Assembly (NCBI GenBank): GCA_964423345.1
Contig: CAYREV010000032.1
Location: forward strand, 1 to 21,548
Length of the DNA: 21,548 bases
Reading direction: 5' to 3'
Source of the DNA: CAYREV01 sp964423345
Lineage (GTDB): Bacteria; Bacteroidota; Rhodothermia; Balneolales; Balneolaceae
Shown: in pieces, positions 1-6,854 of the stretch
How the letters are laid out: each line of letters starts with the position of its first letter
How positions within the stretch are numbered: the stretch's first letter is position 1
Translations under genes and position numbers: made by a program
The notes under the pieces: generated by a model
What the model saw: the letters and a program-made list of their open reading frames with translations, nothing else
Database searches by the model: none
What the model was told of the DNA's origin: nothing

Positions 1-2
1 GC

Positions 3-2123
3 GACTCGGCTGCGGCGATGCGGTATACCGAGGTGCGCATGCAGCGTATTGCCGAGGAGATGCTGACCGATATTAACAAGGAAACGGTTGATTATCAGAC
101 GAATTTTGACGACACCCTGCAGGAGCCGACCGTGCTGCCGGGCATGCTGCCCAACCTGCTTATCAACGGCGCCTCTGGGATTGCCGTGGGCATGGCCACC
201 AACATGGCCCCGCACAACCTGACCGAGGTAATTAACGGCATCAACGCCTACCTGGAGAACCCCGATATTGAAGTTTCCGAGCTGATGGAACACATTACGG
301 CTCCCGACTTCCCTACCGGCGGCATTATCTATGGCTACGACGGCGTCAAGGAAGCCTATGAGACGGGCAGGGGCAAAATTACCATGCGGGCCCGCGCCAA
401 AACCGAAGAGATACGCGGCAACCGCGAGCAGATTGTAATTACCGAAATCCCCTACCAGGTCAACAAGACCACTCTGATCGAAAAGATCGCCAAGCTGGTA
501 CAGGACGAGAAGGTCGACGAAATTTCCGAGATCCGCGATGAGTCCGACCGCGAGGGCATGAGAATTGTGATTGTTCTAAAACGCAACGCCAATCCCGGCA
601 TCGTGCTCAACCAGCTTTACAAATATACACAGATGCAGCAGACCTTCGGGGTCATAAGCCTGGCGCTGGTCAAGGGCCGGCCCAAGGTGATGTCGCTCAA
701 GGAGCTTATCTACCACTATGTGGAACACCGGGTGGAGGTAATTATACGCCGCACCATCTACGACCTGGATCAGGCCGAGGCAAGAGCCCATATTTTGGAG
801 GGACTCAAAATTGCCAACGATAACCTGGACGATGTTATCAAGACGATTCGGGCCGCCGACAGTCCCAATGAGGCCAACCGGGAGCTGCGCCGCAAGTTTG
901 CGCTGACCGACATACAGGCAAAAGCCATCCTGGATATGCGACTGCAGAAACTTACCGGGCTGGAGAGAGAGAAGATCGAACTTGAGTACGGCGATATTGT
1001 AGATAAGATTTCAGGCTACCGCGACATTCTCTCGGACCGCGATCGGCAGACCGCCATTATAAAGGAGGAGCTGCAGGATATACAGGATAGATACGGCGAT
1101 GAACGCCGCACCGAAATTGTCTACTCGGCCGACGATTTCAGCGTCGAAGATATGATTGCCGACGAAGACGTGGTGGTTACCATCTCCAACAAGGGCTTTA
1201 TCAAGCGCATGCCCGTCTCCGGTTACCGACGGCAGAAACGGGGCGGAAAGGGAATGAAAGGGACCACTACGAAGGACGAGGAATATGTGGAACATCTCTT
1301 TGTGGCCACCAACCACAATTACATTCTCTTCTTTTCCGAGAAGGGGCAGTGCTACTGGCTTAAAGTCTACGAGATACCGGAGGGCTCTCGCCTTTCCAGG
1401 GGACGTGCCCTTGTCAACCTGATCGATATCGACAAGGACGACTCCATCAGGACGTTTGTGCCGGTAAAAACACTGGATGACGAAGAATATATCAACAGCC
1501 ACTATATTATAATGGCCACCCGAGAGGGACAGGTCAAGAAAACTACCCTCGAAGCATACAGCCGCCCCCGGCGCGACGGTATTATTGCCATCAACATCAA
1601 GGAGGGCGACGCCCTGCTCGGTGCGGCACTGACCGACAACGAAAGCACGGTGATCCTGGCCAACCGCAAGGGACGTGCCATTCGGTTCCATGAGGACGAT
1701 GTCCGCGATATGGGCCGCAACACCACCGGCGTCAAGGGCATGGACCTTGGCAAGGACAACGAACTGGTGGATATGGTGGTTATCAAGAATACGCATGAAG
1801 CCACGGTGCTGGCCATCTCCGAAAACGGATACGGCAAACGCTCCCTGGTGGAGGATTACCGCGAACAAAGCCGCGGCGGAAAAGGGGTGATTACCCTGAA
1901 GGTGACCAAAAAGACCGGCGACCTTATAGCCCTGAAGGAAGTATCGGACAAAGACGACCTGATGGTTATTACCGAAGGGGGCAAGGTAATCCGAATGAAC
2001 TGCGGAGGCATACGGACCATGGGCCGTAACACCCAGGGCGTTCGCGTCATGCGCCTCGACGGCGACGAGCAGATAGCCGCCGTCACGCGGGTGGTCAACG
2101 AAGATGAGGACGATACCGTCTGA
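3..2123 (+). CDS. gyrA: DNA gyrase subunit A, 5'-truncated by the window edge
   Basis: GyrA is the breakage-reunion subunit of the A2B2 gyrase that introduces negative supercoils. The reading frame is open from base 3 and begins with DSAAAMRYTE, the segment around the catalytic tyrosine (Tyr122 in E. coli numbering; here the codon at 24-26). The N-terminal winged-helix part with the quinolone-resistance determining region therefore lies outside the window. The rest of the breakage-reunion domain follows (INGASGIAVGMATNMAPHNL), then a coiled-coil region and the C-terminal beta-pinwheel. The pinwheel contains a GyrA box, QKRGGKG, at 1233-1253, which argues for gyrase rather than topoisomerase IV ParC. 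The protein ends in an acidic tail (NEDEDDTV), as in many GyrA proteins. It ends at TGA 2121-2123, just before a terminator. No frameshift was seen. Identification is very secure; only the upstream part is missing. Confidence 0.97.
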   Translation, partial: DSAAAMRYTEVRMQRIAEEMLTDINKETVDYQTNFDDTLQEPTVLPGMLPNLLINGASGIAVGMATNMAPHNLTEVINGINAYLENPDIEVSELMEHITAPDFPTGGIIYGYDGVKEAYETGRGKITMRARAKTEEIRGNREQIVITEIPYQVNKTTLIEKIAKLVQDEKVDEISEIRDESDREGMRIVIVLKRNANPGIVLNQLYKYTQMQQTFGVISLALVKGRPKVMSLKELIYHYVEHRVEVIIRRTIYDLDQAEARAHILEGLKIANDNLDDVIKTIRAADSPNEANRELRRKFALTDIQAKAILDMRLQKLTGLEREKIELEYGDIVDKISGYRDILSDRDRQTAIIKEELQDIQDRYGDERRTEIVYSADDFSVEDMIADEDVVVTISNKGFIKRMPVSGYRRQKRGGKGMKGTTTKDEEYVEHLFVATNHNYILFFSEKGQCYWLKVYEIPEGSRLSRGRALVNLIDIDKDDSIRTFVPVKTLDDEEYINSHYIIMATREGQVKKTTLEAYSRPRRDGIIAINIKEGDALLGAALTDNESTVILANRKGRAIRFHEDDVRDMGRNTTGVKGMDLGKDNELVDMVVIKNTHEATVLAISENGYGKRSLVEDYREQSRGGKGVITLKVTKKTGDLIALKEVSDKDDLMVITEGGKVIRMNCGGIRTMGRNTQGVRVMRLDGDEQIAAVTRVVNEDEDDTV

Positions 2124-2146
2124 CCGCCGGCAACAAAACCAAAATT

Positions 2147-2178
2147 AAAAAAGGGCTTCCGAAAGGGGGCCCTTTTTT
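2147..2178. terminator. Bidirectional intrinsic terminator between gyrA and the WYL regulator
   Basis: A 10-bp perfect stem, AAAAAAGGGC (2147-2156) with GCCCTTTTTT (2169-2178), encloses a 12-nt loop. Each strand reads a GC-containing stem followed by a run of U. It lies 23 bp after the gyrA stop and 17 bp beyond the stop of the convergent regulator gene, so it can serve both. Confidence 0.85.
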
Positions 2179-2195
2179 GTTTGGTCAACCAGGCG

Positions 2196-3137
2196 TCACT
2201 TTTCCATCATTTCTTTTAGCAAGCCCCTCCTTTTATCTATTAAAAGATCTGGAGAAACTATATTAATATCTTTGGGAAATTGTAACAGCCATTCATTTAT
2301 AAAATCAAGATTATCGAAATTAAATTCTATCCTAAATAAATTAGGTTTAATCTCTGACCTCTTAATAATATTAGCCGGCAGATTGGCCTCAAACCGTCTC
2401 AAGGCCGTTTCGGATACATCCACCACTATTTTATGCGATCTCCCCTCAGAACGGAAAATAAGGGCCTCTGCGTCGATATTACCATACGGCACAAATTCTT
2501 GGTCCAATATTTCGGTATCCGACATGCGATCGAGCACAAAATTCCGGACGGCATCTCTTTTGTGGGAAAAACCGATGACGTTCCAGTGGTCCCGGTAAAA
2601 TACAATAAGGTAGGGGTCGATTTTTCGGTCGGTTACTCTTTCATCGCTTTTACTCCGGTAGTTAAAACGGATGGTTTTGTTTTCGGATATGGCGTTGCTG
2701 ATCAGGTACCAGTTTCCGCCGGTCGATTTTTCGGGGCCGAAGTTCAGGTAGGGGTCGACGACCATCCGGCTCTCGAGGGATTTCATAAAATCGAGCAGGT
2801 CGTCCGGAAGCACCTCTTTTATTTTCAGCTCGACCCCTTCGGCATCCTCCACCAGGGTTTTGTCTACCTGCGATTTCACAAAATTCAGCCCAACCATAAT
2901 GGTTGCGAGCTCTTTGGTGGTAAACATCAGGGGGGGAATTTTGTAGCCGGGCATCACCCCGTATCCCTTGTATTCATCCCAGGTGACCGGCACGTTTAAT
3001 TCCGAAAGGGCATTAAAATCCCGAAAGACCGTACGTCGGCTTACATCAAATTTTTCGGCGATATCGTTTACGGTAAGGCGCTGCTTTGACTGTTGAAGTA
3101 GCAGGATCAGCTTCATCCTGCGCTCGGAGCTGTTCAT
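2196..3137 (-). CDS. WYL-domain (YafY-type) transcriptional regulator
   Basis: This is a 313-residue protein with the usual DeoR/YafY layout. An N-terminal winged helix-turn-helix (about residues 5-60; recognition segment DVSRRTVFRD at 31-40) is followed by a linker, a WYL domain (about 140-215) and a C-terminal WCX-like extension (about 220-313). WYL domains are known as ligand-sensing modules, some of which bind nucleic acids or nucleotides. In this protein the eponymous motif reads WNV (HWNVIGF, residues 184-190) rather than WYL. The gene is convergent with gyrA and sits downstream of rsmG on the same strand with an 80-bp gap that carries an inverted repeat, so autoregulation is possible. 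ATG at 3135-3137 is the chosen start; no Shine-Dalgarno sequence is obvious. The target genes are unknown. Family assignment is firm, function is not. Confidence 0.9.
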   Translation of the reverse strand: MNSSERRMKLILLLQQSKQRLTVNDIAEKFDVSRRTVFRDFNALSELNVPVTWDEYKGYGVMPGYKIPPLMFTTKELATIMVGLNFVKSQVDKTLVEDAEGVELKIKEVLPDDLLDFMKSLESRMVVDPYLNFGPEKSTGGNWYLISNAISENKTIRFNYRSKSDERVTDRKIDPYLIVFYRDHWNVIGFSHKRDAVRNFVLDRMSDTEILDQEFVPYGNIDAEALIFRSEGRSHKIVVDVSETALRRFEANLPANIIKRSEIKPNLFRIEFNFDNLDFINEWLLQFPKDINIVSPDLLIDKRRGLLKEMMEK

Positions 3138-3155
3138 GATGCGGATTTTGATATT

Positions 3156-3189
3156 TCCGTTAGTGAATTACACCGCTCAAGATAACGGA
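3156..3189. promoter_or_regulatory. Inverted repeat upstream of the WYL regulator (possible operator)
   Basis: The arms TCCGTTA (3156-3162) and TAACGGA (3183-3189) are perfectly complementary with a 20-nt spacer. The repeat is centred about 35 bp upstream of the regulator start. A GATATTT sequence also occurs near both arms. The position suits an autoregulatory operator, but this is inferred from position and symmetry only. Confidence 0.3.
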
Positions 3190-3217
3190 TATTTGGATAG
3201 GGTTCTAAGAGGAGCGG

Positions 3218-3859
3218 CTATTTTCGTCTGACAAATACCAGGGCTTTGTCCTTATAGAAAGTGTTCTCCGTATGTTTGTACAGATCATAGGCATCGACCT
3301 CAAGCGGTGTATCTACGGGCTTTAATTCATTTTCAAAGGCAAGCCCCTTGTAGAATACCATGGCATCCCAGGGGAGGGATCTGGTATAACGAAAGAGTTC
3401 GTGGATTTTAAATGCATGTTTGGAGACCAGTAAAAAGGGGAGGTCCGGCCCCAGCTTTTCCACGGAACCGTCTGCCGTTCGTACGTTTTCCAGGCCCAGT
3501 TGTTTAGCCATTTGCTTGACGGCCAGCACTTTCTTGCTGACAATATCATTCATTACGATTCTTTTTTCCGGGGAAATAATAGAGAGGGGAACCCCCGGGA
3601 GCCCCCCGCCCGTACCGGCATCTATAATCAGGGAATGGCTTTTATATGCCTCAAAGGAGCACAAAAGGAGGGAGTGGCGGATATGTTCCCACAGTGTTTC
3701 ACGTGGAACATCCCGGCTGACAAGGTTCATGCGCTGATTCCACCAGATGAGTTGGTCCAGGTAAGTCTCAAGAGAATTCCGGTGCTTTTCGACCAGCTCG
3801 TCCGCCCCCAGAAATGTTTCACGTGGAACAGTGTGGTATGTGATTTGGTGATGTTTCAC
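3218..3859 (-). CDS. rsmG: 16S rRNA (guanine-N7)-methyltransferase RsmG
   Basis: RsmG (GidB) methylates N7 of G527 in 16S rRNA using S-adenosylmethionine. The 213-residue length matches the family. The SAM-binding motif IIDAGTGGGLPGVPL spans residues 78-92 and is preceded by the typical helix region (YLDQLIWWNQRMNLVSRD, 33-50). The gene lies 76 bp downstream of mnmG on the same strand, the classical gidA-gidB order. The start is uncertain: no ATG is available, and GTG at 3857-3859 lies inside a parS site. CTG at 3866-3868, at the edge of the same site, would add L-F-H and is an alternative. Two further parS sites lie inside the coding region and are each translated as VPRET (residues 11-15 and 51-55, exactly 40 codons apart). 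The reading frame is intact. Confidence 0.95.
   Translation of the reverse strand: MKHHQITYHTVPRETFLGADELVEKHRNSLETYLDQLIWWNQRMNLVSRDVPRETLWEHIRHSLLLCSFEAYKSHSLIIDAGTGGGLPGVPLSIISPEKRIVMNDIVSKKVLAVKQMAKQLGLENVRTADGSVEKLGPDLPFLLVSKHAFKIHELFRYTRSLPWDAMVFYKGLAFENELKPVDTPLEVDAYDLYKHTENTFYKDKALVFVRRK
3695..3710. promoter_or_regulatory. parS centromere site 1 (ParB/Spo0J binding), inside rsmG
   Basis: TGTTTCACGTGGAACA on the + strand. Its reverse complement is TGTTCCACGTGAAACA, which is the consensus parS sequence described for Bacillus subtilis ParB/Spo0J. It lies in the coding region of rsmG and is read as VPRET at residues 51-55. Confidence 0.9.
3815..3830. promoter_or_regulatory. parS centromere site 2 (ParB/Spo0J binding), inside rsmG
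   Basis: A second identical copy, TGTTTCACGTGGAACA, exactly 120 bp from site 1. It is read in the rsmG frame as VPRET at residues 11-15. The sequence around the two copies differs, so this is a repeated site and not a simple duplication of a longer block. Confidence 0.9.
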
Positions 3860-3867
3860 GTGAAACA
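3852..3867. promoter_or_regulatory. parS centromere site 3, overlapping the rsmG start
   Basis: TGTTTCACGTGAAACA, a fully symmetrical 16-bp palindrome of the parS type, starting 37 bp after the start of site 2. It contains the likely GTG start codon of rsmG. In the rsmG frame it reads F-H-V-K-H. ParB bound here could also affect rsmG expression, which is inference. Confidence 0.9.
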
Positions 3868-3909
3868 GTGAGTATTAAAGGGTTGGGTAGCACCGCTTCG
3901 TTAAAACCA

Positions 3910-3927
3910 TTGGCGGTTTTGGCGGTT
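3910..3927. repeat. Tandem 9-bp duplication between mnmG and rsmG
   Basis: TTGGCGGTT occurs twice in direct tandem (3910-3918 and 3919-3927). The first copy also forms a weak 6-bp hairpin with AAAACC (3903-3908). This is too weak to call a terminator; it lies in the 76-bp spacer between mnmG and rsmG. Confidence 0.5.
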
Positions 3928-3935
3928 GCCCGGCA

Positions 3936-5825
3936 TTAATTTTTAAGGTATACCATCAGCACGGAAATATCGCTGGGCGATACGCCGCTGATCCGGCTGG
4001 CCTGTCCCAGTGTTTCGGGCCGGATGCGGTCAAGTTTTTGAACGCCCTCGGTAGAGAGGGAGTTGATCTTCTCATATTTCAGGTCATCGGGGATATCCAT
4101 ATCCTCTTTTTCTTTCATCTCCTCAACCATCTCGAATTCTTTCTCAATATAGCCGGCGTATTTAACCTGTATTTCTACCTGTTCGTGTACGCGTTTGTCG
4201 GAGCTTATAGCCTCGGCTTTTTCGTGTAGGTCGGGATCGGCGTCATACAAGTTGAAAATAGAGAGCTCCGGACGCGGGATGAGCGACTTGGCCTTTACCG
4301 GCTGGGATAGGGCCGTCGTTCCCTGCTCTTTAAGCATGGGATCCATCTTTTCGGGATAGACCGTATAGTCGGCAATAAGGTCATGAAGCTCGTCGATGGC
4401 TTTTTTCTTGGCAAGGTATCCCTCATACCGCCGGTCGGAAGCCAGGCCTATCTTATGTCCCAGTTCAGTAAGCCGTAAGTCGGCATTGTCCTGCCGCAGC
4501 AGAATGCGATGTTCGGCCCGGGAGGTAAACATGCGGTAGGGCTCGTCGGTACCTTTGGTAATAAGGTCGTCTATAAGTACGCCGATATATCCCTCGGAGC
4601 GTTTGATAATAAATTCCTCCTCTTCCTTCACTTTGCGGGCGGCGTTGATCCCGGCCATCAGACCCTGGCAGGCGGCCTCTTCATAACCGGTGGTCCCGTT
4701 GATCTGTCCTGCAAAGAAGAGTCCGTCGACAATCTTCGTCTCCATGCTTCGCTTAATCTGGTAGGGAGGGAAGTAGTCGTATTCTATGGCATAGCCCGGG
4801 CGCAGCATAACCGCCTCTTCAAAGCCGGGGATGGTACGAAGCGCCTTGTACTGCACGTCTTCCGGCAGGGAGGTGGAGAAGCCGTTGAGATACATTTCGT
4901 AGGTATTCCATCCCTCGGGCTCCAGGAACAGCTGGTGACTGTCTTTGTCGGAAAAGCGGTTGATCTTGTCTTCAATGCTCGGGCAGTAGCGGGGGCCCGT
5001 GGATTCGATGGTGCCGTTGAACATGGGGCTTCGGTCAAAACCGGAGCGCAGCATCTCATGCACTTCTTTGTTGGTATTCCCAATCCAGCAGCTTAGCTGC
5101 TCCTCGCGGGAGGGAAGCTCATTTGTCAAAAAGGAGAACGACTGCGGCTGCTCGTCTCCGTACTGAATTTCAAGCACTTCGTAGTCGATGGATCGTCCGT
5201 CGATGCGGGGTGGCGTGCCCGTTTTGAGGCGCCCCACTTCAAAGCCCAGTTTTTCGAGGGCGGCCGATATCCCCACAGAAGCCCGTTCTCCGGAGCGCCC
5301 CCCGCCGAACTGGTGATCGCCTATATGTATAAGTCCATTGCCAAAGGTCCCCGTTGTAAGCACAACCGTCCGGGCTACAAAGGTTTGCCCGGTCTGGGTA
5401 CGGACGCCCGTAACACGTTTGCCCTCCTTGTCGGTCAACACGTCCACCACGTTATCCTGCCGAAAGTGAAGGTTCTCTTTTTTTTCCAGCTGCTCGCGCA
5501 TCTTTTTGGAATAGAGGGCGCGGTCGCTCTGGCAGCGGGGACTCCACATGGCGGGTCCCTTGCTCAGGTTAAGCATGCGAAACTGCACCCCGCTCTGGTC
5601 GGCCACTATTCCGGTCAGCCCGCCCAGGGCGTCAATCTCCCGAACCAACTGTCCCTTGGCCACTCCGCCGATGGCCGGGTTGCAGGACATCTTGGCGATA
5701 GCATCCAGGTTCATGGTAATCAGCAGGGTTTTGGCGCCGATTTCGGCCGCGGCCCCGGCCGCTTCACTGCCGGCATGGCCGGCACCGACGACTATAACAT
5801 CGTAATTTGGATACAAGGACTTCAT
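3936..5825 (-). CDS. mnmG: tRNA uridine-5-carboxymethylaminomethyl modification enzyme MnmG (GidA)
   Basis: MnmG is an FAD protein that acts with MnmE to make the cmnm5 modification on U34 of certain tRNAs. The 629-residue length is typical. The FAD-binding dinucleotide motif GAGHAG is at residues 14-19. The two cysteines conserved in the family are present in SCNPAIGG (Cys48) and GPRYCPSIE (Cys281). The C-terminal MnmE-interaction domain is intact (LDRIRPETLGQASRISGVSP, then VLMVYLKN at the end). The gene precedes rsmG on the same strand and the two are probably co-transcribed. ATG at 5823-5825 is well placed before the first beta strand, but has no Shine-Dalgarno sequence and is preceded by an 8-bp hairpin ending 5 nt upstream. 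No parA/parB genes follow rsmG, unlike the classical gidA-gidB-soj-spo0J order. Confidence 0.97.
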   Translation of the reverse strand: MKSLYPNYDVIVVGAGHAGSEAAGAAAEIGAKTLLITMNLDAIAKMSCNPAIGGVAKGQLVREIDALGGLTGIVADQSGVQFRMLNLSKGPAMWSPRCQSDRALYSKKMREQLEKKENLHFRQDNVVDVLTDKEGKRVTGVRTQTGQTFVARTVVLTTGTFGNGLIHIGDHQFGGGRSGERASVGISAALEKLGFEVGRLKTGTPPRIDGRSIDYEVLEIQYGDEQPQSFSFLTNELPSREEQLSCWIGNTNKEVHEMLRSGFDRSPMFNGTIESTGPRYCPSIEDKINRFSDKDSHQLFLEPEGWNTYEMYLNGFSTSLPEDVQYKALRTIPGFEEAVMLRPGYAIEYDYFPPYQIKRSMETKIVDGLFFAGQINGTTGYEEAACQGLMAGINAARKVKEEEEFIIKRSEGYIGVLIDDLITKGTDEPYRMFTSRAEHRILLRQDNADLRLTELGHKIGLASDRRYEGYLAKKKAIDELHDLIADYTVYPEKMDPMLKEQGTTALSQPVKAKSLIPRPELSIFNLYDADPDLHEKAEAISSDKRVHEQVEIQVKYAGYIEKEFEMVEEMKEKEDMDIPDDLKYEKINSLSTEGVQKLDRIRPETLGQASRISGVSPSDISVLMVYLKN

Positions 5826-5830
5826 TTTTC

Positions 5831-5876
5831 TAAGTGTATGTTTTTATTACACTTATAATGTTTTAAATAAAAGTGT
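5831..5876 (-). promoter_or_regulatory. Inverted and direct AAGTGT repeats in the mnmG leader
   Basis: TAAGTGTA (5831-5838) and TACACTTA (5848-5855) form a perfect 8-bp inverted repeat with a 9-nt AT-rich spacer. A third half-copy, AAGTGT, lies at 5871-5876. On the mnmG strand the hairpin ends only 5 nt before the ATG. It could be an operator or an RNA hairpin limiting ribosome access. Promoter hexamers could not be assigned with confidence. Confidence 0.4.
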
Positions 5877-5915
5877 TTGTAAGCATAGAAGGAACAGCGG
5901 TCGGAGTCGCAGCCT

Positions 5916-5969
5916 TCTGAAATCGCCTGAAATCTTTTCAGACCCGTAAAATAAGAGTTTTCCGGAAAA
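5916..5969. promoter_or_regulatory. Clustered short repeats in the mnmG / nucleotidyltransferase divergent region
   Basis: TCTGAAA (5916-5922) and TTTCAGA (5936-5942) are a 7-bp inverted repeat. The 8-mer CTGAAATC occurs twice, exactly 10 bp apart (5917-5924 and 5927-5934). A 12-bp perfect palindrome, TTTTCCGGAAAA, follows at 5958-5969. The 261-bp gap between two divergent genes must hold promoters for both, so these may be regulator sites; no regulator can be named. Confidence 0.3.
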
Positions 5970-6086
5970 AAGCAGAATATCCATTACCGCTTAAATGCTG
6001 AAATAACAGGTGGTTTTATCTGCCGGTTTCCAATGACAGGCAAATCACGATATATTAACAACGAACGGTAAGGAAAAAACTATATA

Positions 6087-6854
6087 ATGGGTAAGATTCG
6101 AAAAGCGGTTATACCGGCGGCGGGCCAAGGCACCCGACTGCGTCCCCTCACACGCTATCTCCCGAAACCGATGGTGCCGCTGGGAGAGAAGCCGGTGCTG
6201 GAACACATGGTCAATGAACTTCAGTCGGCCGACATTGAACAGATTGCCGTAGTGGCGCGATCGGATCACGATGCCTTAATAAGCTACTTCGAAAACTTCC
6301 CCGGCTTGGAACTGATCATGGACGATACCTCTTCGGGGCCGGGTGGTGCCATATTGCGGGCGGAGATGTTCGTGGGGAAGGAAGAATTCCTGGTGGCCTT
6401 TGCCGATGCTCCGTTAATAGGGACAGGGTCTTCAGATCATCTTCAAAGGCTGGTTCAATTAAAAAGAAACAAACAGGCTGCGGCTATCCTTTCGATCTAC
6501 CCGGTGCCCGCTTCGGAGGCGGGATCCAGGGGAATCGTGAAGATTAAAGAAGGGAATGGAGATCCGGAGAGTGGCATGCCGGTGGCGGAGATGATCGAAA
6601 AGCCTACTGTAACGAAATCCGGCAATCATTGGGCATCGAGCTGCCGTTATGTGCTGGACGCATCCATATTCAGGGTGCTAAAAAAGTCGGTTCCGGGTGA
6701 AGGAGGGGAGTTGCAGCTTACGGCCGGTATCCGTGCATTGCTTGCAGAGGGAAACCTCGTTTGGGCCCTGCCGCTGCCGGAAGGGCTGCAGCGATGCGAT
6801 ACGGGTACCCTCGAGGGATACTATCGCGCCTGGGAGGCATGGCTGCAAACCTAG
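6087..6854 (+). CDS. Sugar-1-phosphate nucleotidyltransferase, GalU/RfbA-like
   Basis: A 255-residue NDP-sugar pyrophosphorylase-type protein that would join a nucleoside triphosphate to a sugar 1-phosphate in the cytoplasm. The N-terminal KAVIPAAGQGTRLRP (residues 6-20) is the nucleotide-binding signature, with Lys27 in the following LPKPM. GPGGAILRA (84-92) and FADAP with the probable metal-binding Asp107 follow. The near-C-terminal CDTGTLEGYYRA resembles the end of GalU-type enzymes. It is somewhat short for GalU (about 290 residues) and cannot be assigned to UTP-glucose, dTTP-glucose or CDP use from motifs alone. AAGGA at 6070-6074, 12 nt before the ATG, may be the ribosome-binding site. 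Its TAG stop shares the bases CTAG with the stop of the convergent epimerase gene. Family firm, substrate unknown. Confidence 0.85.
   Translation: MGKIRKAVIPAAGQGTRLRPLTRYLPKPMVPLGEKPVLEHMVNELQSADIEQIAVVARSDHDALISYFENFPGLELIMDDTSSGPGGAILRAEMFVGKEEFLVAFADAPLIGTGSSDHLQRLVQLKRNKQAAAILSIYPVPASEAGSRGIVKIKEGNGDPESGMPVAEMIEKPTVTKSGNHWASSCRYVLDASIFRVLKKSVPGEGGELQLTAGIRALLAEGNLVWALPLPEGLQRCDTGTLEGYYRAWEAWLQT

Noticed and set aside
1011..1868. 285-codon open frame on the minus strand
   Set aside because: It is antisense to the conserved gyrA C-terminal domain in GC-rich codons. It has no ribosome-binding site and no recognisable motif.
3903..3920. Hairpin AAAACC/GGTTTT as an mnmG terminator
   Set aside because: The stem is only 6 bp with a short U-run, and rsmG follows on the same strand; transcription probably continues.
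4509..5096. 195-codon open frame on the plus strand inside mnmG
   Set aside because: The opposite strand encodes conserved MnmG sequence, including PRYCPSIE. The frame is a composition shadow.
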